From Phoronis australis (Eukaryota > Phoronida > Phoronidae), in the NCBI GenBank assembly GCA_002633005.1, contig NMRA01000180.1, positions 517,444 through 581,443 of the forward strand: DNA of 64,000 bases. Direction: 5' to 3'. The notes beneath the pieces were generated by a model, which saw only the letters and a program-made list of their open reading frames with translations, did not search any database and was not told where the DNA came from. Of the stretch, positions 39,501-49,464 are shown piece by piece (position 1 is the first letter of the stretch; every line of letters begins with the position of its first letter). The translations under genes and the position numbers were made by a program.

Positions 39501-42500
39501 ACTACCACCATGGACACCAATGAATGTAACAAGCAAAAGGTACTCACTTCAAAGCTTCTTGCATGGCTGCGTGCGCTTCGTCCCGCCTCCTCATGCCAAT
39601 CAAACTGCTGTTCCATTGATTGAACAGTTGCTTTTTCTCCACAGTGATGCCCTATTTGGTAAACCCAAGAATTGTGATCAGTGGTTTTTAACTTAATTAA
39701 CATGCCATCAAGAGCAAAACTGGCCTGGATTGCGCTCCATAAACACAAGACACTTGCCAGACATTTGTGGATAGAAATCTTCACTTATGAAAGGAAACCG
39801 TGAATTTTCTCCCATAATTCAACATTCCACAGCCTCACCAACCAATTACAACAGTGGCGGCCATTTTTCTAGTGTACAAGAGTAAGTCCCTCTGGTGGTA
39901 ATGTACAGTACTAATACTATGTCTTACCTCAATTTCCATCCTTGCTTCATTCAGTGCATCCTTGGCATTCCTTGTCTCTTCTTCTTGAGCCGTGATCTGA
40001 GCGTTGAACATGGAGATCTCTTCTTTCAGCTTGTCAACTCTCTCCACAAGTCGGTCCACGAACAGGTCCTACATAAAAATGAAATTATTGATGAAAAAAG
40101 TAAAATACTCCATGTTCAATAAAAGCAAAATGGTGCCTTTTGGTCTTCTGAATAGAAATACATTACGGACATTTTGCGGCAATATTTGCTGTCCAATTTA
40201 GTGTGTGTGCAAACTGAGATTCTAAACAGTGTGGAGCACCTTAAAGTGCCAATATACTCGTGCTTTCCTTAAACAAAAGTTTCAATTTAGGCCACTTACC
40301 ATAATGAAATTAGTCTCAAATTGTTCCTAAGTCATGTTTAAAATAAGTGTGATTTTAGGGCTTGGCATATCACTACTTCTTCTGATGAAGATCATAAAAT
40401 TTGAAAAGCTTGACATGAAGAAATAATGAAATGTCAGTTCTATCAGAGTCCAAAGATTATTTCTAAATTGAATAAGGAACTACCCAACACCAATTTTATG
40501 ACACAGTAAGTGGCCTAAATCAAAACAATAAACTTTTGAGAGAAAGCACAAGTTTAATGCCACTTTAAGTGAAGTATCAATGTTCCTTAAGTAACTGTAG
40601 TAATGCAAATTACTTCTCATGATTCACGTCACAAATTTCACAGAATTTTCCCACAACTGAGCATATATTTATTACAAACTGTACACATGAGCAAATGGAA
40701 CTAAATGAATACACCAATCTCTTTAATTTTTACACAAAAGAATTGGTTCCCTTGTCAAAAATTGAGAATTTACAAATTTTCAAAGGCTGATTAAAATGTA
40801 AAACTTTTTAAACAAGTCTTATTGAAAGCATACAGACTTTCCTTCCAACATCAGCATTATCTCAATATTCATTTGCTTCGACAAAATAAAATAGCACTCA
40901 TCTATTACATAGCTGGCAAAACTGAAAAGCATTTACCTAACGCAGTACCTCCATTTACGTATGCGTACCTGTTTCTGTTTGTCCTCTTCAGCCTTGGCCA
41001 CCTCGGTATCTGCCTTCTCCGCAGCCCGCCTCATGACCGCGATGTCTGACCTGACGTCTTCCTTAGCATTACCCATGTAGAACAACCTCAAGGCCAGGTT
41101 CTCAACCTCACTCTGAAGGTCACTTGCTGTTAACAGAAAGGAACAGGTTTAATACTAGAAGAACATGATATCAGTGTCAACAAAGTCCTGGCAATATATG
41201 TCACCAAAACAGGGATCCCCTGTTCCTGGATCATGTTTCTACATGAGGTACTGTTCATAGGCAGAGAGTGAGAAACTATGTAAGGTCAGGGAACAACTGA
41301 AGGGCAGGGGGAACAAATATCATTTTTCAGTTGATAATAGTGTGATGTTATAACCATTGCCTCATAAACTCATCAGGCTGTGACTATATGCTTTTAATTC
41401 AGTATCCTAGGCTGTGACAGCGTGTTTACAAGAAATGCAGTCATGTGAATTCCATGACAGTCAGTGCCATCCTAGTGAAGCAATGGGTGAGCAATAAAAA
41501 TAGGGTTGTGAATTTCATGAATGGGAACTTCCACGGTACATTACATGACAAAAGGAATGAGACAAAATACCACCTCCCATCATGACGTCTATTTCTGTTT
41601 ATAGCGAAAATGACAAGCAATTACGTAACTATTTACCTAGACTAAGTGTAAAATTGCCATAGCATAACCACACACTATTGAGTTTACCCGCCTCCATGCT
41701 GTAATCACTACTCACACTTTTTCTTTTCAACGTTGGCTGTTTCCTGTGTCTTCCTATAGAAGTCCCTTACTTCATTCAGCTCTTGCTCCGTACGCTGACG
41801 GTCATGGTTCACCTGCGAGAATTCATCGTGGTTCTGCTCAAGAATCATCTGGTGACGAGCTGTAATATGGTAACATGGTCACATCAAACACACAGAAACA
41901 CACCTACGTTTTGTGTTAGTATCGGTTTCACTCTTATCTTGACTAAGATGTACTGGGACTTTGTACTGATATCCAACATAGGTCCCACACACATTGGCTT
42001 CCATTTTCCATGATATCTCCAAAATAGCATCGTCATCTTCCTCGAGTTAATTTTCGAGACGAAGGAAAACCTAATGAGTAATTTTGACTACCTCTGTCTA
42101 ATATTTTTTCTGAAGCCTCTTCTTAAACATCTTCTATGAGTTATGACCATTGTCCATCTTCCATGAATTTATTTTTGTTACTTTATGGGTTTTCTGTGAT
42201 GAATGGTATCCATGGAAACATGGAGTAACTTTGCAAAACATTAATTAAAAAGCAAAAAGGTGCACGTGCATGTCGTTTTTTTAAAACAATTAGTTTGAAT
42301 ACTCAATTTTCCTAGTTAATACAGCCCAAACCCAAAGTACAGAAGTTATCAAGAACTCAATAACCCCACCCCACAAGACTCAATACTCCCACCCCACTTA
42401 ACTTTGATACACCCACTGCACACGACTTGATATCCCCACCATATAAGAGTCAATAATCCACAAGACTCGTACCCAATTCCTGCTGCAAGCCATACAGCTC

Positions 42501-45500
42501 CACACCAAGGTCCTCTCTCTGTTGTTTCTTGGCCTTTAATGAATGGTCCAGCTCACGGAACTCCAACGTGACCTTTTCTAACTGCTTTGACAGTTGAGTT
42601 TTCAACGCTGTTTGGAACCTTTTCATCAGAGGCTGAAATGGGGAACAAAATACAACTGCACTAGTCAATGTAATACCCAAACAACTTGGCAGGAACTACC
42701 TTAAGACGCTCAATTTGTATGCCCTAGATTTTCTTGTAAAGCAACTGAAACATCATGGATGCTCAAAATGATTTTACAAGCAGAGTTTAAATGAACTTGA
42801 TGTATTGCTACTTGGGAAATTTAGAAACAATCAGCTTTCTAATTCACATAGTCCTGGTACTAATAGTTACTGGACAAATAGGATGATAGTTGAACAAAAG
42901 AAAGTCTACAAACATCTTTCAATATATAGTGCCTAGCTCCAGTTTAGACCATTACAAAAGTTAGCAAGAATATCAAAATTTAGTTAGTACCACAAAATTA
43001 CCTTAATGTATGCAGTTGTACTCTGCATTCCACATCATAAAAACATGCAGTGTATGGATGGCCAAATTGCCTTAAGTTTCTCTACCAACTTACATGATCT
43101 GGATCCAAGACCACCATGTCACCTTCTTCCTCAGAATCCTCTCCACTTAGACCCTCTTCTTCATCCCCAGCACCTTCGTCTTCCTCTTCAAAGTCGTCAC
43201 CACTGTCACCGTCACCACCATCGCCGCCGTCACCGCCAGCTGCACCTGGATACCCATAATCCTGTGCAACAGGGGCACTAGCTCCATCTGGTGCCTGTTG
43301 GTAGGGCTCATCTTTCTCTGCACCAGGCTGCTCTTCTAGAATATTGTTGAACAAATTAAAACGGAATACAAACCCCGCTGAAATAGCCAACTGTTCTAGA
43401 CTCAGATGGAGTTAAATTCTAAGAGTGCTACCAAGTTGATGAAAATCACGGTGGTTCACAAATACCAAATTTCAGCATATCTTGGCAGGGTTCAAACCCC
43501 CACTTGGGACAGGATCAAAAATAAAAATTGAATAAAATTTCGCCAGAAAAATGAAATCAGCTACTAAAAACCATAAAAAATCTTACACAGAAGGGGGGAA
43601 ACTCTCTCCCGACCTTCCTTCCGCTCGGCGCTATGTGCCTCGGATTCGCTCAAATCCTAAACCCCCCTTTACTGAAAACGTGGATCTGCCACTGGATTTA
43701 CAGAGATGTATTGCATTTAAAAATATTTTGTTTTAAATCAAAAGAACCAGCACACAAGTGTGTTAACATAATAAGTATATGTGCTGGTGCAGACACACTT
43801 AAGTTGACCCACTCCAGAGTTAGTAAACAGTGCAACACCTCACCTTCTGGGTAAGAATCAGGTGCTGTTACCAGTGAACTCCTGGCCTGCTCCTCAGCAC
43901 CCAGACTATCTGCTTGGCTCCCCCGCAAGGTGCCTCGCTGAGCCGACGGGGGTCGTGACTCTACAGAACCTGGCCTATCAGCCCTCACAGAGCCAGGACG
44001 ACTCCTGGGTTGTGACCCAATGGAACCTGGTCTATCAGATCTAACAGAGCCAGGCCGACTCCTGGGTTGTGACCCTACGGAACCCGGCCTATCAGACCTA
44101 ACAGAACCAGGTCTACTCCTGGGTTCGGGAGGGGGTTCTACAAAGAGGGGTATTATTGGTAGGGTGCACATAGCAAACAATGAGTGAATATATGATATAG
44201 GGTTGTCACCAACAAAATGTTTGAAGATTGGTGGATGGTTATTTGAGAGACAGAACTAAGTTAATAATCCCAAACGTGCAGCTCACAAGGAAATGTTTAG
44301 TCAGATTCTAGTAATTTGCACACTTTGACTAGCTAGTGTAACTAGTTGTTAATGTGCTTAATACATGCAAGTGGAAGTGAAGTGCTATCAAATAATTTAA
44401 CACAGCAGACACAGTGAACCAACGGTGCAACCAATGCATGCCAAACAACCAACCTTGCATGTCCTGCTGGATGTCTGGCTCCTGATCAGCCACAGCTGAG
44501 GGTGGACGGTCCCCGACTTTGGTTCCTGAAGCCACTCTATCAGCGCCCTCTCTCAAGGAACCTGCTGATGGAGGACGATCCCCTTGGGCCGTGGCTGACC
44601 CTCCCCGGACACCACCCGATCGCTGAGATGTGGCCGAAGGTGGACGATCCGCTTGGGCCGTAGCTGACCCTCCTCGGGCACCACCTGACCTCTGGGATGT
44701 AGCCGAGGGTGGACGGTTGTCTGCTGCTCTTTGTGACGTAGATGATGAGGGGCGGTCGGTCTTTGAAGCAGATTTGGGTCTGCCTGAGGGAGGGCGATCT
44801 TCCCGGGATCCGGCCCGTGAACCAGCCCTAGATCCAGCCCTGGAACCAGCCTGGGATCCTGATCTGGATCCTGCGTGATATCAGAAAATGACCGTAACAG
44901 TTAATTTGAACATTCAGGTTACTGTCTCCACTAGTCCAGTAAATAAATTAACTGTTTTGTGAGTGATGTCAGTAATTTCGTTTTAATAATTAATAAGAAA
45001 CATTTCAACTCAGAAATTTAACTTGTCACACAACGAACAAATTAAACAATTTTAAGGTCTGAGAATGATTGAAAGCCTTCAGTAAGCTACAAAATCAGTG
45101 TCTCCCCTCCACAGATTTTAGGGTAATCTACCACTACGGCTATCTGGATGTGAATGATTTGCCAACATCAATTTATTGCTACAAAGCTTGATACCATAGT
45201 CATCCTTGAAAGATATGTGTGACTGAGCACTGAAATCAGCAGACCGAACTGGAAATTTGTGCAACATTCAATGAAATAGTTTTACCTTGCTTTGCTGATG
45301 GAGGCCTTGAGCCACTTGGTTTAGGAGAGAGAGCTACATTTTCACCTTCTCCATCTGGTACTGTGTCTTGTTCCCCACCCTGGGGAGCCCCATCCTGAGC
45401 TGTGTCCCCGGGAGCTGTGTCAGTGACTCCCTCAACTTCGCCTGCATCTTGAGGTGGTTCTGTAGGGGGACCATCATCAACTGGCATGTCGCCAGTGTCA

Positions 45501-47956
45501 AACTATTCAAAAAAGGAATTGTTTCTAAATTAAACTACCCCTATTGCAAATCGAACAGGCATCCTATTTTCAAACCTAATTCATAAAAGTTAAGTTCTCT
45601 AGATATGTGAATCTTTTTTATAGTCAAAATAAAAATTACACCAACAATGATTCAAGAGATACAAATCTGAATGCAATAAATAATTAGCAAATTTATCTGA
45701 CTTTTGAAGCTGGTGCCAAAAGTCATTGTGACTACATGACATTTTCAGAAAAAACCAGCGTTGAACACATGGATCAAACAAATGGCAGTATTGAAGTTCA
45801 CTACTACATCCATGAAAAAACTTCAAAAAAAAACACTAAAAAACAAGCCTAACAGCTGATCAGGACTTAGTGTTTTATAAAACTTTGTACGTACATCTTG
45901 CAAAGCCTTTGTAGTTATAGCTGACACAACATCCTGTACTCCAGTACCTGATGGCTGCTCTTGAGCACTGTCAGATTTCTTGGATGCAGCTGAAGAAGGT
46001 CTGCTTTCCTTTCTACAAGTTCACAAACAAATCTACTTTATGCCTTCATACATGATTATATTTCCAATATGACAACTACTCACAATATTTTTAAGTACAC
46101 TAAAAAATCTTCAGTTTGGGACACAATATGGTGGACAAAAGAAATTTCACTTGTAAAATTTCTCACCCAAAATCATACCTTTTTAAGAAAATTTACTTGA
46201 AGTTTGGTAATTTTAGCATGGTTTGTATGGCGTAGCTATTACCACACAATACTTGGTAACATTTACAACAATGTCGTAGAAATATGGCAATTTTAGCATT
46301 ACTACTTTTGTCCCAAATTGAAGATTTTTTGTGGTATTCATGATAAAAGTTAAGTCCATCACCACACAAGTGTTTTTTCCCTCATATTCACTGCACATTT
46401 TGATGTCCAAGTACGGGGTTAAAATCAAACCCATAACCTAGCCTATACTGTACAGGGCTAAACTATACTATGCTATAACTGGTCCTGGGTTTACGCAGAC
46501 AGGTCTCCTATCTGTGCTACCGCCTCTCAGCGTGACTGACCTCCTTGTAACCTTCTGCGTGTTTCTATTTGACCTCAAGCACATTGACTTGAATTGCGTT
46601 CAGTCTTCAATTTCGTTGAAAGAACAAAGGACTACCCAAAAAAAATGTTGAATTGCTTGAGTATAAATTCGAGCTGGGGAAAATTAAAGACGTCAGTGGC
46701 CTTTTAAGGTGTCAATCTATGCTCAAAAGGTACTTATGGCAACATTACTTTGATGTTTTTTCCAGTGTGAGGCATAATTTGTTGAAAAGTTTCAAGTGTA
46801 TAGCAGCCTTAGGGATGACTTCTGACAGGCAATGGTACTGAGTGAGCTAGGCTGAGCAAGTGAATCTAGCAGAATATACAAGATCACTCAAGTCTTCGGA
46901 AGATATCGCTGCTGTACACTTGCTTCCAGTAAATCATATGAACCTTTGTTAGGCACTCGCTAACGGGCTGAATGCATGGCTAGCAACCTTGCCGGTGTTA
47001 TCGAGGTCAATGGTTTGATTCCCAGGTCGGGTAATCTCCCAATTACTACAATTGACGTAGTTTGTAAACGGCTAATATACTGATGAAGCATTGGCAACTA
47101 GGTCCTGCAGACTTCAGATGACCCGTATAGATGGTGTAGTAATGGTAAAAGTTCCAGGAGTCGAGGACCAGAATGAGAGCTACGCAACCTTGTGTTAATT
47201 CACCTGTTGTGGTGGCAAATATACCAAGGGGATTTGATGACCTGAATGTGAGACAATCTGGTTCAGTAGGAAAAGGGAGCATGTTGTAGACATGCTTTCA
47301 GTGAATCATATGAGATCCTGTTAGTCATTCGTTAAAGGGAAATTGCCAATTTGCTGACTGGTTAACATGCTTATTGGTCTTATCAGGGTCGCTGGTTTGA
47401 TTCCCGGGTCGTGTAATCTCGGCAATTACTGCATCACTGTGGAAGCACATAATCATACTAGCTTTAGTCATGATGAGTGTCTTGCATTTCATTATTAAAG
47501 TCTACGCCTAAAGGTAACTGAAATTTCAAACAAACTTTCATTCATTGAATACTGCTAGTAAAAATTACATGCATGACTTTTGTCTGTTAGTCAGGACACC
47601 TGCCATTGGCATTGAAGCAAGACAGGTACCAGATTCGAAACTTGAACTAGGTGATTTTTCACTACACAATCACTTGACAAAGAGGATAGTGCGACATGAA
47701 ATATTACTCATGATGACCGAGAAGGCATTCACTGTCTTACTGAACAAAAATGATGATTTTTTTAAAGAATGTACCCATGTTGTTCAGGTTAAATAATCAA
47801 CATTGGGAAAAAAGTCTTCATTTTCAATAACTCTGCAAACAAACACACACACACAGATAGCCCTTCCTTAAACATTCTAAATACATCAATTTGTCTTCCA
47901 TCACATGCTACCGGCCAAAAATTTAGCCACACTTACTTTTCTACTTGGTCAGCCAT
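30562..47956 (-). CDS. CCDC40: CCDC40, axonemal coiled-coil protein, complete, 21 coding exons
   Basis: With CCDC39, CCDC40 forms the 96-nm axonemal ruler that places inner dynein arms and nexin-dynein regulatory complexes on motile cilia. Exons in transcript order: 47937-47956, 45895-46012, 45286-45502, 44454-44870, 43844-44137, 43094-43335, 42473-42632, 41716-41859, 40969-41126, 39928-40068, 39548-39651, 38337-38580, 37297-37479, 36447-36692, 35386-35599, 34064-34233, 33355-33446, 32785-32973, 32354-32474, 31292-31450, 30562-30792. They total 3864 nt, or 1287 residues (human about 1142), with every phase consistent. Residues 1-436 are disordered: R/P/S repeats, then Gly/Asp/Glu-rich, ending [14 protein letters not shown], a family hallmark. 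Residues 437-1287 are almost continuous coiled coil with family-typical stretches such as [24 protein letters not shown] and [10 protein letters not shown]. The stop at 30562 follows ISVALSARV. Orthology is firm; start and N-terminal exons rest on phase and motif continuity. Confidence 0.95.
42354..42466 (+). repeat. Degenerate minisatellite, about 4.5 units of about 24 bp
   Basis: Units of the type ACTCAATANCCCCACCCCACAAG are repeated with drift, beside the donor of the CCDC40 exon at 42473. On the gene strand it is G-rich (GTGGGGTGGGG) within the first 120 nt of the intron. Confidence 0.6.
43572..43700. repeat. C-rich repeat with a GTGGATCTGCCACTGG end
   Basis: Lies in the CCDC40 intron between exons 43094-43335 and 43844-44137. 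It begins in AGAAGGGGGGAAAC and ends CCCCCC...CTGAAAACGTGGATCTGCCACTGG. It shares end style with 17930-18095. An element family is inferred from these two partial similarities only. Confidence 0.35.
43965..44135 (-). repeat. CCDC40: Three 57-bp repeats encoding 19-residue units in CCDC40
   Basis: In-frame tandem units read [38 protein letters not shown] and [19 protein letters not shown]. They are basic, Pro/Ser-rich and predicted disordered. Related DRPPSA-type words occur in the neighbouring exons. The DNA copies are nearly identical, so copy number may vary between individuals. Confidence 0.9.
46905..47055 (+). repeat. tRNA-like SINE copy 1 in CCDC40 intron 1
   Basis: ATGGCTAGCAACCTTGCCGG (A-box-like) is followed by GGTTTGATTCCCAGGTCGGG (good B box). 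The preceding leader (CAGTAAATCATATGA, GTTAGGCACTCGCTAACGGG) matches the copy at 47290-47440. Confidence 0.6.
47290..47440 (+). repeat. tRNA-like SINE copy 2 in CCDC40 intron 1
   Basis: GTTAACATGCTTATTGGTCT (A-box region) and GGTTTGATTCCCGGGTCGTG (B box) are spaced as in a tRNA. It shares leader and tail (TAATCTC, AATTACTGCA) with the copy about 380 bp upstream. Confidence 0.6.
47580..47660 (+). repeat. tRNA-like segment, degenerate
   Basis: CTGTTAGTCAGGACACCTGC followed by CCAGATTCGAAACTTG has the spacing of A and B boxes, but is more diverged than the two copies before it. Probably another SINE head. Confidence 0.35.
47937..47956 (-). CDS. CCDC40: 20-nt first coding exon of CCDC40
   Basis: ATG plus 17 nt encodes MADQVE and two bases of the next codon. 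The donor AA|GTAAGT is strong. The two leftover bases join the A at 46012 to give Lys, and the reading frame then runs on as [14 protein letters not shown]. The following intron is about 1.9 kb. A gene predictor could easily miss this exon. Confidence 0.75.
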
Positions 47957-47964
47957 ATTGTTTT

Positions 47965-47978
47965 GTTGCTATGTTGAA
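47965..47978 (-). promoter_or_regulatory. Candidate RFX X-box upstream of CCDC40
   Basis: On the minus strand TTCAACATAGCAAC, 9-22 nt upstream of the ATG, matches 12 of 14 positions of the X-box consensus GTHNYYATRRNAAC. The right half (ATAGCAAC) is perfect and the mismatches are in the left half. RFX factors are known to drive ciliary genes, which fits CCDC40. A CCAAT box (48020-48024) lies 64 bp upstream of the ATG. Both are short motifs and could be chance. Confidence 0.35.
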
Positions 47979-48510
47979 AATTGTTGAAGTTGAATTGTGG
48001 GTAATTGAGATAATATTGGCCAATCAAAGCGCTCCTTACAGGTGGGCCTTCGGCAAAGATCAAAACAAAAATGGTGGTCGTGTCACAGGTCATGTCGGGC
48101 TTTTCGCAGTCCTGCACAAGAAAAAAGACGTGAGTTGTTTGTTAGGGTTAGGATTTGCGTGAATTGTTGTTTGTTCTGGTATCCGTTTGTAAGTTACAGG
48201 TATGTGAAAAAATGTGAGGTTGAAAGGCCGTATGTTTGTTCTTTTTATGTAGCAAAAGCAACTCGATTAATGATCGCGGGTCAGTCGCCGATCACTCCAC
48301 TTGACTTCAAGAATGCAAAGAGTAGTACCCATATGTGCTGGCTTTTGCTCGGTAGTTTTGTAAGCAAGATTTTCAAAGAAATTGTGTGGAATATGCTAAC
48401 AGTTTTAGTAACTTCTGGGATGATCTGGACTACAAAGGAATTACCATATGTTGCTCAAGTGACCTTCAAAATAAAAATAAGTCAGCCAAATACCTGAGCT
48501 TCCTTTTCAC

Positions 48511-49455
48511 TAGGCAATGACCATCGCCTCTGTTGGCCCGAACCAGAGGCGATGCAGAGGCTATAGGCGCTCTGTACGCCGGAAGCTTTTCGGCGAATTA
48601 TGCCTCGCACCGACTAAACCATCAAAGTCACGTTGTTATAAATACCTTTTGCGCATAGAGGAACACCTTAGGAGGTTGTCGATGTGTTTAATTCCTTCCA
48701 ACTCGAACAAATACTCCCGTTATCAAACTTTTTCTTAGAGCAGTCCCTATTTCAGTTCCCAAAATCGTGAACTAAACATTTTTATACTGCGCACGCTCCA
48801 ATTTTTACCGCGCTCACCAGGTGATGTGACTTCATGACCTCAATCTTTAAATAGGCCAAAGGTGAGCCACTACGGTCTTTTCAGTCAAATGTTCATTTCC
48901 AAAATGCCACCACTTATACTTGTCTTTAATTGGCGTTACTTGAAACTGATTGTATTTCAATGAATTATTGTTTGTATTTGGTAAAAATAAATGCTGTTGA
49001 TATGACATTTAATAGTGTTTGTGCACATATTTGACATTTTAATGTTTAACAACATGGCAAATGCACGGCTGGTTCCCGGCAGCACGTACGCAGAGGGCGG
49101 GGACTTCAGCTTTCAAAGTTCACCGGTAGGACCGCAACTTCTGACCTTCGGCCTGGTTAAAAAAAATGAAAATTAAAAAAATGAAAATTTTGATTTCACG
49201 ATTTTGGGAACTGAAATAGGGACTGCTCGAAGAAAAAGTTTGATAATGGGAGTATTTGTTCGAGTTGGAAGGAATTAAACACATCGACAACCTCCTCAGG
49301 TGTTCCTCTATGCGCAAAAGGTATTTATAACAACGTGACTTTGATGGTTTAGTCGGTGCGAGGCATAATTCGCCGAAAAGCTTCCGGCGTACAGAGCGCC
49401 TATAGCCTCTGCATCGCCTCTGGTTCGGGCCAACAGAGGCGATGGTCATTGCCTA
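48511..49455. mobile_element. Foldback DNA transposon (Mutator-like), 945 bp, with 9-bp target-site duplication
   Basis: Terminal inverted repeats of about 255 bp (48511-48768 and 49196-49455) are nearly identical. They begin TAGGCAATGACCATCGCCTC and contain an internal 10-bp inverted repeat (CATCGCCTCT ... AGAGGCGATG). CCTTTTCAC flanks both ends exactly (48502-48510, 49456-49464). Long TIRs plus a 9-bp duplication fit Mutator-like elements; hAT and P elements make 8 bp. The 425-bp centre has no transposase frame, so the element is non-autonomous. The mirrored 73- and 109-codon open frames are simply the two TIRs read inward. High arm identity and an intact duplication point to recent insertion. 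Confidence 0.88.
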
Positions 49456-49464
49456 CCTTTTCAC

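Noticed and set aside
43006-43281. Plus-strand His/Pro-rich ORF
   Set aside because: Antisense shadow of the acidic Gly/Asp/Glu exon of CCDC40.
44630-44878. Plus-strand 82-codon ORF with DPALEPA-type repeats
   Set aside because: Antisense shadow of the Arg/Pro/Ser-rich CCDC40 exon.
48042-48497. 151-codon plus-strand ORF upstream of the transposon
   Set aside because: It overlaps the CCDC40 upstream region on the opposite strand. It has no domain or conserved motif and ends at the transposon.
48517-48738. 73-codon plus-strand ORF, mirrored on the minus strand at 49229-49449
   Set aside because: Both are the same terminal inverted repeat of the foldback transposon read inward. There is no protein-family signal.
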